Part shown: piece by piece, positions 8,429 through 17,454 of the stretch | Layout: each line of letters starts with the position of its first letter | Position numbering within the stretch: the first letter of the stretch is position 1 | Assembly: GCA_913057235.1 (NCBI GenBank) | Contig: CAJXNI010000014.1 | Location: 20,427-84,426 of the forward strand | Origin: an uncultured Bacteroidota bacterium | GTDB taxonomy: Bacteria; Bacteroidota; Bacteroidia; Flavobacteriales; Schleiferiaceae | Direction of reading: 5' to 3' | Length of the DNA: 64,000 nucleotides | Notes under the pieces: model-generated | What the model was told of the DNA's origin: nothing | Database searches by the model: none | What the model saw: only the letters and a program-made list of their open reading frames with translations | Program-made: the position numbers and the translations under genes

Positions 8429-9973
8429 ATGAAGAAGTTATCAATCGCAATTTTGTTTCTGGCTGCAGCCTTTACCACTAAAGCGCAACAGATTCCACTA
8501 TACAGCAACTATTTTTTTACACCGTATATCTACAACCCGGCCTATTCCGGTACTAGTGGTGTAACTGAAGCCACCATTCTGCACCGCAGACAGTGGTCTG
8601 GTATTCAGGGATCCCCTGAAACCTCAGCTTTGGCTTTGAATGGTTCACTCAACGACCAAAAGATTGGCTGGAGTGTTTACGGGTTTTCGGATCAAGCAAA
8701 TGTGCTTCAGCAATTAGGAGCCTATGGAAATTATGCCTATCACGTGCGTCTTTCTGAAAGCAGCACGCTGTCCTTTGGCCTTGGTGCAGGCTACTTAAAT
8801 CAGACCATAGATCAAAGCGCGATTAGGGCAAAAGACCCAGGAGATGCTTTTACAGTAGTAGCCCCTAACCGAGGCACTTTTGATTTGAATGCAGGAATTA
8901 GTTTGCGTATTGCTGATTTCACCTTGGGTGCGGCCGCGCCTCAACTTCTTGCCCAAAATATTAATTACAGTGAAAATGGTGATGGTATCAATTATAACTT
9001 GATTCGTCATTATATGATAAATGCCCAGTATGATTTTAAGTTTAATGGCGATAAGCAGGTACTCAGCCCCCTCATCATGGTTAGAGCGGCTGATCAGCAG
9101 GTGCCTGTGCAAATTGATGCGGGTTTGTTGTTTAACCTTACGGAGTACGGCTACATTGGTGCTATGTATCGTTCAGACTATGCTGTTACTGGCAACATCG
9201 GGTTAAACCTAACTGAGAATTTAACTTTTGGGTATGCCTACGACTTTTCGCTTAATGAGTACGGCTCCTCTTTCGGTACCAGCCATGAATTCATGCTAAC
9301 CTACCGTTTTGGCAGCAACAAGGATAATGAACGCATGGAGAATGAGCTCAAGCGTTTGAGGTTGCAACAACGCAAACAGCGTGATGAAACGGAGGAGATT
9401 GTGGACGAAAAACTAGAAGAGTTTAAGGATACCTACCGCAGTGAACTTCAGAAAGAAATGGAAGAGCAGCGGAAGAAAATGCAGGAGGAAATGCAAAACA
9501 ACGCAGGTTCGCAAAATTCAGGAAACACTGGCGGAGTAAATATGAATCGTCCAAATCAAACTGGAAATAATCAAGGTAACGCCAATAACAATCGTCCTAG
9601 TCAAGGGCTAAACAATCAAGGTGTCCGCCAGAATAATACACCAGATCAGTTCAATTATAACAATTACAATAACGCTGATAATAATGTTGGTGCCAATACC
9701 GGAAACACGAGTGGAACCGGCAGCCGCATGCAAGGTGGAAACGCAGGCTATTATATTACAGCGGGCGTGTTTAGCCGTCAGGCTAATGCTAAGTCACTGG
9801 TGACGAAATTAGCCGCGCAAGGTTACAATGCCCGTTTCTTTAGAGATAATACCAATAACTTCTATTACGTGTACTTATTAAAATTTGATAACTACCAGGC
9901 TGCTGATCAGGCAAAAGCCAGTAACATGAATGGAAGCTATTCAGGCGACCTTTGGATTAAGGTGGTTAATTAA
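8429..9973 (+). CDS. PorP/SprF family T9SS outer membrane protein with C-terminal SPOR domain
   Basis: Predicted beta-barrel that helps anchor or retain a T9SS type B cargo, here very likely the protein encoded just upstream. After a signal peptide (to about residue 20, TKAQ), the PorP/SprF region runs to about 293 with the hallmark YSNYFFTPYIYNPAYSGT and the terminal strand EFMLTYRFG. An unusual tail follows: a charged coiled coil (about 300-350), a stretch dominated by N, Q and G (about 352-435), and a SPOR-like domain (about 438-514, YYITAGVFSRQANAK to DLWIKVVN). SPOR domains bind denuded glycan strands, so the tail could tether the barrel to peptidoglycan. A strong terminator follows the stop. 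Confidence 0.9.
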   Translation: MKKLSIAILFLAAAFTTKAQQIPLYSNYFFTPYIYNPAYSGTSGVTEATILHRRQWSGIQGSPETSALALNGSLNDQKIGWSVYGFSDQANVLQQLGAYGNYAYHVRLSESSTLSFGLGAGYLNQTIDQSAIRAKDPGDAFTVVAPNRGTFDLNAGISLRIADFTLGAAAPQLLAQNINYSENGDGINYNLIRHYMINAQYDFKFNGDKQVLSPLIMVRAADQQVPVQIDAGLLFNLTEYGYIGAMYRSDYAVTGNIGLNLTENLTFGYAYDFSLNEYGSSFGTSHEFMLTYRFGSNKDNERMENELKRLRLQQRKQRDETEEIVDEKLEEFKDTYRSELQKEMEEQRKKMQEEMQNNAGSQNSGNTGGVNMNRPNQTGNNQGNANNNRPSQGLNNQGVRQNNTPDQFNYNNYNNADNNVGANTGNTSGTGSRMQGGNAGYYITAGVFSRQANAKSLVTKLAAQGYNARFFRDNTNNFYYVYLLKFDNYQAADQAKASNMNGSYSGDLWIKVVN

Positions 9974-9993
9974 TAAAGTTATTTTTGTAGCTA

Positions 9994-10029
9994 TAAAAAA
10001 AGCGGATCGTTTTGATCCGCTTTTTTTTT
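9994..10029. terminator. Rho-independent terminator, likely bidirectional
   Basis: Perfect 8-bp stem AGCGGATC (10001-10008) and its complement (10014-10021), 5-nt loop, followed by nine T and preceded by an A run. It can stop transcription from the PorP gene and from the convergent gene at 10055. Confidence 0.9.
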
Positions 10030-10054
10030 GAGGTGTAGCCCTGGCACGTTTATT

Positions 10055-10630
10055 TTAGCCCGCATTAATACTTTTGGCCTGCTGAAAGTGTCTTTGCCCA
10101 TGGACTACCATTATTTGCAAAGCATCAAAAGCGTTTATTTTCAGCCAGGGAATAAGGGTTTTAATTTTCAACTTTTCAAGGGCCAATTCCTGAGCTTCAT
10201 TCAAATAGGTTTCTATCTGATCTAAATCTTGCACCAACTGCCTAAAAACTACATTGGTCACAGGCTTAAAGCCTTTTTCATTTTGCTTAATCGGATCAAC
10301 CGAGGCAGGGCTTTTCCATTTCATTCCTTTTTTCTCGCCTTCAGGGGCCAGTCTAAAACTTTTAAGCATGTAACGCCCTAAAAAAGTACTGCGGGGTGCA
10401 GAGTTGGCTGGCGCTTTAGGCGCTTTGGATTTAAGGGCCTCTATTTGTTTCAGGTAAGGGGCGTTCACCAAATTAATGTGGTAGACAATCTCCAGCGTAT
10501 TCCAACCATTGGGCTTGTCTTCTTTTATAAGAAGTTGCTCTTCTTCTGCGTAATAGAACAGCTGATTCATTTGCTCCCGTAGTTGCTCTAACTCTTTTAA
10601 TTGCTGCTCAATTTTCTCCTTTCTGCTCAT
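10055..10630 (-). CDS. DinB-like four-helix protein
   Basis: Likely member of the DinB/YfiT four-helix-bundle superfamily of metal-binding proteins, often thiol-dependent transferases or of unknown function. Support: mostly helical, an N-terminal long helix (EQQLKELEQLREQMN), WNTLEIVYHINLVNAPYLK with a His in the position of the first metal ligand, and a C-terminal VVHGQRHFQQAK matching the HxxxH-type ligand pair. I prefer ATG 10628-10630 (MSRKEK); the upstream in-frame start is TTG. It is convergent with the PorP gene, and the two share a terminator. The substrate is unknown. Confidence 0.75.
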   Translation of the reverse strand: MSRKEKIEQQLKELEQLREQMNQLFYYAEEEQLLIKEDKPNGWNTLEIVYHINLVNAPYLKQIEALKSKAPKAPANSAPRSTFLGRYMLKSFRLAPEGEKKGMKWKSPASVDPIKQNEKGFKPVTNVVFRQLVQDLDQIETYLNEAQELALEKLKIKTLIPWLKINAFDALQIMVVHGQRHFQQAKSINAG

Positions 10631-10745
10631 GTAGGTATTTTTCAAAACAAAGGTAACTCAGGGCAATAATTACTAGGCTTAAAGTTGTCAAAACTGTTTA
10701 CGTTATGGCATCTTTGTACACGCTATTAAATTTTTGAACAGCACT

Positions 10746-12785
10746 ATGAGTAATCCCTTACTAGAAACTTATAAGACCCCCTTTGGCACTGTACCTTTTG
10801 AAGAGATAAAGGAAGAACACTTTTTACCGGCTCTGGAGACAGCCATAAAAGAAGGTTTGGCAGAGGTAGATGCTATAGCCCAAAACTCGGCTCCTCCCAC
10901 CTTCAGCAATGTTATTGAAGCTCTGGAAGAAGCCGGAGAGCAGGTAGAACGTATTTCTACTGTATTTTTCAATTTAAATTCTGCTGAAACCAATGAAACT
11001 ATTCAAAAGCTAGCTCGGGAGATCTCGCCTAAGCTTACCAACTATGGAAATGACATCCTGCTAAATGAGGCTTTGTTTAAACGGGTGAAAATAGTGTGGG
11101 AGCAAAAAGATACGTTTTCATTAACCACAGAGCAAGCTCTACTTTTAGAGAAAACCTACAATAGTTTTACGCGCAATGGCGCTAATTTAAGTGAGGCCAA
11201 TAAACAGCGCTTGCGAAAGTTAGATGAAGAAATTGCCCAGCATAGCTTACAGTTTGGCGAAAACCTCTTGGCCGCCACCAATGATTTTAAAATGTTTTGC
11301 ACCGAAGAAGAGGTGGCCGGTCTGCCGGAAGGCGTAAAAGAAGGGGCTTTTCATGATGCGGAGGAGGCTGGTGAAAAGGGTAAGTATCTCATTACCTTAC
11401 ACATGCCTAGTTACCTACCTTTTATGACTTACGCCCAAAACCGCGCTTTGCGCGAGAAGCTTTTTAAAGCCTACGGTAGTAAGGCTTATGCCGATGAAAA
11501 ATACGATAATCGAGAACACGTTTTGGCGATTGCCCGCCTGCGGCATGAAAGGGCCCAACTCCTGGGCTTTGAGACGCATGCCCATTTTGTACTGGCAGAG
11601 CGCATGGCTAAGAGCCCCCAAAAAGTGAACTTCTTTTTAGAAGAACTCAAGGGCCCGGCTATGCCCGCTGCTAAAAAAGATCTGGAGGAGTTAAAGAATT
11701 TTGCCGCTGATACCGATCAGTTAAAGGAGCTCCAAAAATGGGATACAGCTTACTACGCTGAAAAACTAAAACAAGCTCGTTATGAGATTGATGATGAACT
11801 CCTAAAGCCCTATTTCGAGGTGAAATCTGTGATAAACGGAGCCTTTACCGTGGCTAAAAAACTATACGGAATCACCTTTGAAGAGCGGCAGGATATTCAG
11901 AAGTACCACCCGGATGTAATCACCTATGAAGTGAAAGATCAGGCTGGGAAGCACCTGGCGGTTTTTTATGCCGATTTCTTCCCCCGAAAGGGAAAACGCA
12001 ATGGTGCCTGGATGACTATTTACCGCCAACAAAAAATGCAAAATGGCCAAGACCTAAGGCCTCACGTGAGTATTGTGTGCAATTTCACCAAACCTACGGC
12101 CAAAACACCTTCACTCCTTACCTTCAATGAGGTGCTTACCTTATTCCATGAATTTGGTCATGCCCTGCACGGCATTATGGCTAAAGGCACTTATGCCAGC
12201 CTTTCGGGTACCAATGTGTACTGGGATTTTGTGGAACTCCCTTCTCAAATCATGGAGAATTGGTGTTATGAGAAAGAATGCCTGTACCTTTTTGCCAAGC
12301 ATTACCAGACCGGTGAACCCTTGCCTGAGGAATACATTGAACGTTTGCGAAAAAGCGCCACCTTTATGGAAGGTAGAGCCACCGCCCGACAGCTAAGCTT
12401 TGCCACTTTAGACCTTAGCTGGCATGCACAAGACCCTTCTGAAATTACAGACGTGGGTGCGCATGAAGCTGCGGTGTTCAAACCTTTTAGTCTTTTGCCT
12501 GCAGTGCACGGTACCAACATGAGCTGCCAGTTTGGGCACATTTTCCAGGGGGGCTATTCTGCCGGGTATTACAGCTATAAATGGGCGGAGGTGCTGGATG
12601 CCGATGCTTTTGAGCTATTTAAGGAAAAGGGCATTTTCAATGCTACGGTGGCGCAGGCTTTTAAGAAATTGCTGGAAGCGGGCGGCACAGTACCACCTGA
12701 TGAGCTTTACCGCCAGTTTAGAGGCCAGGATCCTGATCCCAAGGCCTTGTTGCGCAGAGCGGGTTTGATTGAAGAGAATGGTTAG
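10746..12785 (+). CDS. dcp: M3-family zinc metallopeptidase (Dcp / oligopeptidase type)
   Basis: Thimet-oligopeptidase-like enzyme that cleaves short peptides; the Dcp type removes C-terminal dipeptides. The M3 zinc site HEFGHALH lies at about 468-475, with the third-ligand Glu region downstream (GTNVYWDFVELPSQIMENW). The 679-aa length is that of cytoplasmic or periplasmic Dcp/OpdA, and there is no signal peptide, so it is probably cytosolic. I chose ATG 10746 (MSNPLLETYKTPFGTVPF) over the in-frame TTG 12 nt upstream. CATCTTTG about 35 nt ahead resembles a -7 box. The stop overlaps the rsmA start by 8 nt. Confidence 0.93.
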   Translation: MSNPLLETYKTPFGTVPFEEIKEEHFLPALETAIKEGLAEVDAIAQNSAPPTFSNVIEALEEAGEQVERISTVFFNLNSAETNETIQKLAREISPKLTNYGNDILLNEALFKRVKIVWEQKDTFSLTTEQALLLEKTYNSFTRNGANLSEANKQRLRKLDEEIAQHSLQFGENLLAATNDFKMFCTEEEVAGLPEGVKEGAFHDAEEAGEKGKYLITLHMPSYLPFMTYAQNRALREKLFKAYGSKAYADEKYDNREHVLAIARLRHERAQLLGFETHAHFVLAERMAKSPQKVNFFLEELKGPAMPAAKKDLEELKNFAADTDQLKELQKWDTAYYAEKLKQARYEIDDELLKPYFEVKSVINGAFTVAKKLYGITFEERQDIQKYHPDVITYEVKDQAGKHLAVFYADFFPRKGKRNGAWMTIYRQQKMQNGQDLRPHVSIVCNFTKPTAKTPSLLTFNEVLTLFHEFGHALHGIMAKGTYASLSGTNVYWDFVELPSQIMENWCYEKECLYLFAKHYQTGEPLPEEYIERLRKSATFMEGRATARQLSFATLDLSWHAQDPSEITDVGAHEAAVFKPFSLLPAVHGTNMSCQFGHIFQGGYSAGYYSYKWAEVLDADAFELFKEKGIFNATVAQAFKKLLEAGGTVPPDELYRQFRGQDPDPKALLRRAGLIEENG

Positions 12786-13551
12786 GGCCAAAAAACATCT
12801 GGGGCAGCATTTTCTAAAGAATGAAGAAATAGCCCAGCGCATTGCTCAGTCCCTTTCGGGGGAAGGCTACCAGCAGGTTTTAGAAATTGGCCCGGGTATG
12901 GGGGTGCTTACTCAGTTTCTGCTCCAGGCGCCTCAAACTTTAAAAGTGGCAGAAATTGATACGGAATCGGTAGCGTATTTGGAAGAACATTTTCCGGCCC
13001 TGCACGGAAATATCATACCTGCTGATGTGCTAAAGCTGAAACTGGAAAACTACCTATCGGGTCCTTTTGCCTTGGTGGGAAATTATCCCTACAATATTTC
13101 TAGCCAGATTATTTTTAAAATGCTGGACAACTATGCCCGCATCCCTGAGATGGTGGGCATGTTTCAGAAGGAGGTAGCGGAACGCCTGGTAGCTGAGCCA
13201 GGCTCAAAAACTTACGGTATTTTAAGTGTGCTTTCGGCCGTTTACTACCACCGGGAATATCTTTTTACGGTAGAGCCGCAGGAGTTTAATCCTCCCCCCA
13301 AGGTCCGTAGCGGAGTTATCCGCTTTACCCGTAAAAATGAAGAAGTGCCCGGCTTCCAGTACAAAAATTTGAAAATGGTGGTGAAAATGGCATTTAATCA
13401 AAGGCGAAAAACCTTACGCAATGCCTTGAAAGGTTTAAATTTAGCCCTTGAGCTATGGCCTGATGGCCTGGCAGGAATAAGAGCCGAGCAACTGAGCCAC
13501 CATGACTTTGTGGCCTTAACCAAAGCGTACGAAAATGCTGGACAATCTTGA
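12778..13551 (+). CDS. rsmA: 16S rRNA (adenine1518-N6/adenine1519-N6)-dimethyltransferase
   Basis: Dimethylates two adjacent adenosines in the 3'-terminal hairpin of 16S rRNA, a late quality-control step of 30S assembly. KKHLGQHFLKN at the N-terminus, the SAM loop EIGPGMGVLT and the catalytic motif NYPYNIS (usually NLPYNIS) are visible. The C-terminal RRKTLRNALKG is the RNA-binding signature. I chose ATG 12778, inside the M3 peptidase stop, which gives MVRAKKHLG; a TTG 9 nt upstream is less likely. It overlaps mgtE by 17 nt. Confidence 0.96.
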   Translation: MVRAKKHLGQHFLKNEEIAQRIAQSLSGEGYQQVLEIGPGMGVLTQFLLQAPQTLKVAEIDTESVAYLEEHFPALHGNIIPADVLKLKLENYLSGPFALVGNYPYNISSQIIFKMLDNYARIPEMVGMFQKEVAERLVAEPGSKTYGILSVLSAVYYHREYLFTVEPQEFNPPPKVRSGVIRFTRKNEEVPGFQYKNLKMVVKMAFNQRRKTLRNALKGLNLALELWPDGLAGIRAEQLSHHDFVALTKAYENAGQS

Positions 13552-14887
13552 CAAAGACATCATTCAAAGCCTGGAGGCTGATTTAGAGGAAGGGCAGGTA
13601 GAGCAGCATAAAGCCATGTTAACAGAAGCCCACCCGGCCGATATTGCCGAACTGGTGGAAGACATTAGCTTGGATGCAGGAAAGGTGCTTTTTGCCCAAC
13701 TGCCGGCAGAGCTTACGGCTGAGGTGCTCATGGAGCTGAATCCAGAGTTAAGAGCAGACTACCTGGAAGATTACAGTGGAACGCAGATAGCCACCCTGCT
13801 GGTTGAAAACCTGGACTCAGATGATGCGGCTGACCTGATCAACGAGCTGGACGACCCCATAAAAAAGGAGGTCTTAAGTAAGCTGGAAGACCAAAAACAG
13901 GCCAAGGATTTAGCCAAACTTTTGGTCTACCCTGAAGATACAGCCGGAGCACTCATGGGTACTGAGCTCATCCGTGTAAACGCCAAATGGAAGGTACTGC
14001 AGTGCGTGAAGGAAATGCGCAAACAGGCCGAGCATATTGAGAAGGTACATGCCATTTACGTGGTGGACGATAACAACATTTTGCTGGGTACCCTAAGCCT
14101 CAAAAAATTGCTCACCACCAGCACGCAAACGCCCATTAGCGAGGTGTATTCCAAACGGGTGCAAAGTATTGAAGCTACAGCTGAAGCAGAAGAAGTGGCC
14201 AACACCATGCAGAAATACGATTTGGTGGTGATTCCGGTGGTGGATGCCCTGGGCCAGTTGGTAGGCCGCATCACCATTGATGATGCCTTAGATTTTATAA
14301 GAGATGAAGCTAAGGAAGACTACAACCTGGCTAGTGGTCTTACGGATGAGGTTGAAAGCAGCGATACCATTCTGCGCATTACTCGAGCACGCTTGCCTTG
14401 GCTGCTCATTGGCTTGGTAGGCGGTTTGTTGGCCGCCTCAGTGATTGGCCGTTATGAAACCGATCTGGAGCTGCTCCCGCAAATGGCCTTTTTCATTCCT
14501 TTAATTGCCGCTATGGGCGGAAATGTAGGAGTGCAGTCTTCGGCTATAATTGTGCAGGGTTTGGCCAGCCAGGCAGATATGGGCAATATTTTGGCGCGCT
14601 TGCTCAAAGAGCTGGGGGTAGGCCTTTTGAATGGAATTATCTTAGGCATCACCATTATTGGCGCTGGTTTACTTCTAGGCTACAGCACCTTGTTGTCTTT
14701 AACCGTAGCGGTATCGCTGGTTTCAGTGATTGTGGCCGCAGCCCTTATTGGCACCTTTGTGCCATTGTTTTTAGATCGCTATAAAATAGACCCGGCCTTA
14801 GCTACTGGTCCGTTTATTACCACCTTAAATGATATTTTGGGCCTTTTTCTGTACTTCCAGATTGGCCGGCTTTTGCTAGGATTATGA
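13535..14887 (+). CDS. mgtE: Magnesium transporter MgtE
   Basis: Homodimeric Mg2+ channel gated by intracellular Mg2+. At 450 aa it has the full family layout: an acidic N-domain of helical repeats (HPADIAELVEDI, DDAADLINELDD), tandem CBS domains (about 130-255, MGTELIRVNAKWKVL and YDLVVIPVVDALGQLVGRITIDD), a plug helix, and five C-terminal membrane helices with the pore segment AAMGGNVGVQSSAI. It starts within rsmA and ends in an ATGA overlap with the next gene, so these genes are probably co-transcribed. Confidence 0.96.
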   Translation: MLDNLDKDIIQSLEADLEEGQVEQHKAMLTEAHPADIAELVEDISLDAGKVLFAQLPAELTAEVLMELNPELRADYLEDYSGTQIATLLVENLDSDDAADLINELDDPIKKEVLSKLEDQKQAKDLAKLLVYPEDTAGALMGTELIRVNAKWKVLQCVKEMRKQAEHIEKVHAIYVVDDNNILLGTLSLKKLLTTSTQTPISEVYSKRVQSIEATAEAEEVANTMQKYDLVVIPVVDALGQLVGRITIDDALDFIRDEAKEDYNLASGLTDEVESSDTILRITRARLPWLLIGLVGGLLAASVIGRYETDLELLPQMAFFIPLIAAMGGNVGVQSSAIIVQGLASQADMGNILARLLKELGVGLLNGIILGITIIGAGLLLGYSTLLSLTVAVSLVSVIVAAALIGTFVPLFLDRYKIDPALATGPFITTLNDILGLFLYFQIGRLLLGL

Positions 14888-15771
14888 AATTAAAAATTTC
14901 CAAAATGAAAACCTTTTTTTGCGCGGTAATTACCGTATGGGCTCTAACAGCTCCCTACGCTTTAAAAGCCCAATACAGCGAAAACCTTGCGAGCGACCGG
15001 CCCGGAGCCACTTACAGTGCCAACACCGTGGGGCAGTGGGTTTTTCAAGTGCAGACTGGAGCCGATGTAGGACGCGTTACGTACACCGAGTTAGGATTCA
15101 AAAATGAATTGAATGAGTCTTTGGACGCGAAAATTTGGGTAGAGAGCTTTTCCACCGCCACAGACCTTAGAATAGGCGTATACAAAACAGCTGAAGTAGG
15201 CTTTACACTCTTATCCAGGACCCAAAGGCAAGAGAATGACTTGAAGGCAGAAGACTTGCTTTATTCAGTTGGCGGGGAACCGGTCTACGCGTATGTGCCT
15301 TCCCTTCGAGTAAGTGTTATAAACAACAAGCAGTTTCAATTAGGTTTAATGACCTCTTTCTTGTACGATGAGGACGAGGATGGTGCTGGTATTGGCCGTA
15401 TTATGGGCAGTTATGCATTAAGTTCCAAGACCGCTATTTCGGCCAATATTTCCTACACTACTTATTCTAACAGTACAACGCCAGATTTTTTAGGCTATAC
15501 GCTTAATTTCAGTCAGGCTATTGGCGCGTTTTCTGTTTTTGTAGAGAATTACGGAAGCTTTATCATTAGGACAAAGGAAGACCCTTTTGACAATGATTTT
15601 GATTTCTTCTTTAATGCCGGAGCGGCCTATCTTTTAAACCCCAATTTTCAGTTGGATGTGACTTTTAACGGAGGAATAAATCAAACCTTGTTTTTTAGTC
15701 CTGACGCGCGCGCTCAACAGCTTGGAGCCAGCCTAGGGCTTACCTGGCGCTTGGCTCCTTTCCGAGATTAA
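14884..15771 (+). CDS. Outer membrane beta-barrel protein, MetA-pathway transporter-like
   Basis: Predicted outer membrane barrel of the family that includes the MetA-pathway phenol-degradation proteins. A signal peptide ends at about residue 29 (YALKAQ). The mature protein opens with LASDRPGATYSAN, which resembles the TDRPxxT start of that family, and continues with alternating-polarity strands to a terminal LGLTWRLAPF. The start is either ATG 14884 (4-nt overlap with mgtE) or ATG 14905, which gives a more typical signal peptide (MKTFFCAV). The substrate is unknown. Confidence 0.75.
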   Translation: MKLKISKMKTFFCAVITVWALTAPYALKAQYSENLASDRPGATYSANTVGQWVFQVQTGADVGRVTYTELGFKNELNESLDAKIWVESFSTATDLRIGVYKTAEVGFTLLSRTQRQENDLKAEDLLYSVGGEPVYAYVPSLRVSVINNKQFQLGLMTSFLYDEDEDGAGIGRIMGSYALSSKTAISANISYTTYSNSTTPDFLGYTLNFSQAIGAFSVFVENYGSFIIRTKEDPFDNDFDFFFNAGAAYLLNPNFQLDVTFNGGINQTLFFSPDARAQQLGASLGLTWRLAPFRD

Positions 15772-15828
15772 TGGGCAATGGCTCTTAAAATTTGCACAGC
15801 GTAGAAATCCGTATTTTACCCTTCTCAA

Positions 15829-17454
15829 ATGCCCATGGTGCTACTTAAGAAGCTTTTATTTCTGGGAGTGCTCAGCCTCCTTACTTTAAATACCCAGGCT
15901 CAAGCCAATGGGGTTCAAACTGCGGATACCGCCTTGGCCATTCAGCCCCAGCTAGAATTAGGAGCGGTGGTCTTGGATGAAGACACCCTGTTTTTCATCA
16001 GTGCCAACAGTGGGCAGTTTTCCGCCAGCGAGCGGGCCACCATGATCAATCGCAGGCTTTTGTTACTTGCCAAGCAAAAAACGTTTAATCCAGACAGTCT
16101 TTGGGTGGATACCGTAGATGGCGTACATATCGTCTACGCCAGCAATCGCCTTTTAGATGTTTTTGCTTCGGATTGTGATACAGCCCATTCTCCATTTACC
16201 CAAGCCAATTTCTTGAAGCAGCAAATTACCACTGCGGTATTAGCTTACCGCGAAGGGGTTGATCTAAAGGAGATACTGATTCAAATAGGCTTGGCGGTAC
16301 TCACTCTTTTGATTGCTGGCTTTGTGATTCGGTACATCAATAGGTTGTTCAAGTTTTTTGGCTTACGCATAGAAAGGTTGCGCCAACTTTTTGCTGATGG
16401 CTTTAAAATCAAAAATTACCAGCTTTTGGGTACGGATGATGTGATCAGGCTCCTGCTGATTCTACTCAATGTGTTTCGCATCATCTTTTTGCTGTTTATT
16501 TTCTACATCACCCTGCCCATATTACTACGCATTTTCCCTTGGACTCAAGGCATAGCCGATATGATGTTTGGCTTTATTCTCACCCCGGCCAAATCCATTT
16601 TTCAAGCCTTTGTTGCCTTTATTCCCAACCTTTTTACCATTGGCATTATCTACTTTATTTTTCATTACGTAACCCAAGGTGTTCGGTATTTAGCCAATGA
16701 AATACGTACAGAAAAATTAAAGATCAATGGTTTCTACCCTGATTGGGCCGTGCCTACTTCGCGCATACTCAACTTTTTACTTTACGCCTTTATGCTGGTG
16801 CTCATTTGGCCTTACATTCCTGGATCCGATAGTGCAGTTTTTCAAGGGGTTTCGGTTTTTTTGGGGCTGCTGGTATCGCTGGGTTCCAGCTCGGCCATCA
16901 GCAATATCGTAGCTGGTTTGGTCATCACGTACATGCGTCCTTACCGCCCGGGAGACCGCGTTAGAGTAGGAGAGGTTTCAGGTGATGTAGTGGAAAAAAA
17001 TCTGTTGGTTACGCGTTTGAAGACCATTAAGAATGAAATTATCACTGTGCCCAACAGCAACATTCTCAGCAACAGCAGCATCAATTACTCGCAAAGTTCT
17101 GAAAACTCAGAAGGCCTGGTTATACACACCACCATTACCATAGGCTATGATGTGCCCTGGCGCAAGGTGCATCAAATGCTAATAGAGGCCGCCCTTAAAA
17201 CGCCCATGGTTGAAGAAATTCCCAAGCCCTTTGTGCTGCAAACCGCTCTCAATGATTTCTACGTGGCCTATGAAATTAACGCCTACACCAAATCACCCGG
17301 CAAGCAAGCGGTTATTTACAGTGACTTGCACGCGCTTATTCAAGATATTTTTGCCAAAAATGACGTGGAAATAATGTCGCCTCACTACCGCGCTGAGCGG
17401 GAAGGTCCTAGCACTATCCCCCCGGTAAATGGCGCATCTAAATCGGAAGAATGA
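15829..17454 (+). CDS. MscS-family mechanosensitive ion channel with periplasmic N-domain
   Basis: Small-conductance mechanosensitive channel homologue that releases solutes on hypo-osmotic shock. An N-terminal signal-like segment (about 1-24) and a ~120-residue extracytoplasmic region precede at least four hydrophobic segments (about 148-170, 205-230, 250-285, 310-330). The pore-lining helix and MscS beta domain follow: VSLGSSSAISNIVAGLVITYMRPYRPGDRVRVGEVSGDVVE, then the alpha/beta C-domain. At 541 aa it is intermediate between MscS (~286) and MscK. It ends in a 4-nt overlap with the dehydrogenase gene. Confidence 0.9.
   Translation: MPMVLLKKLLFLGVLSLLTLNTQAQANGVQTADTALAIQPQLELGAVVLDEDTLFFISANSGQFSASERATMINRRLLLLAKQKTFNPDSLWVDTVDGVHIVYASNRLLDVFASDCDTAHSPFTQANFLKQQITTAVLAYREGVDLKEILIQIGLAVLTLLIAGFVIRYINRLFKFFGLRIERLRQLFADGFKIKNYQLLGTDDVIRLLLILLNVFRIIFLLFIFYITLPILLRIFPWTQGIADMMFGFILTPAKSIFQAFVAFIPNLFTIGIIYFIFHYVTQGVRYLANEIRTEKLKINGFYPDWAVPTSRILNFLLYAFMLVLIWPYIPGSDSAVFQGVSVFLGLLVSLGSSSAISNIVAGLVITYMRPYRPGDRVRVGEVSGDVVEKNLLVTRLKTIKNEIITVPNSNILSNSSINYSQSSENSEGLVIHTTITIGYDVPWRKVHQMLIEAALKTPMVEEIPKPFVLQTALNDFYVAYEINAYTKSPGKQAVIYSDLHALIQDIFAKNDVEIMSPHYRAEREGPSTIPPVNGASKSEE

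Noticed and set aside
9621..9803. Frame of 60 codons within the N/Q-rich part of the PorP/SprF gene
   Set aside because: Low-complexity repeats keep other frames open by chance; the main frame has a clear SPOR domain on the far side.
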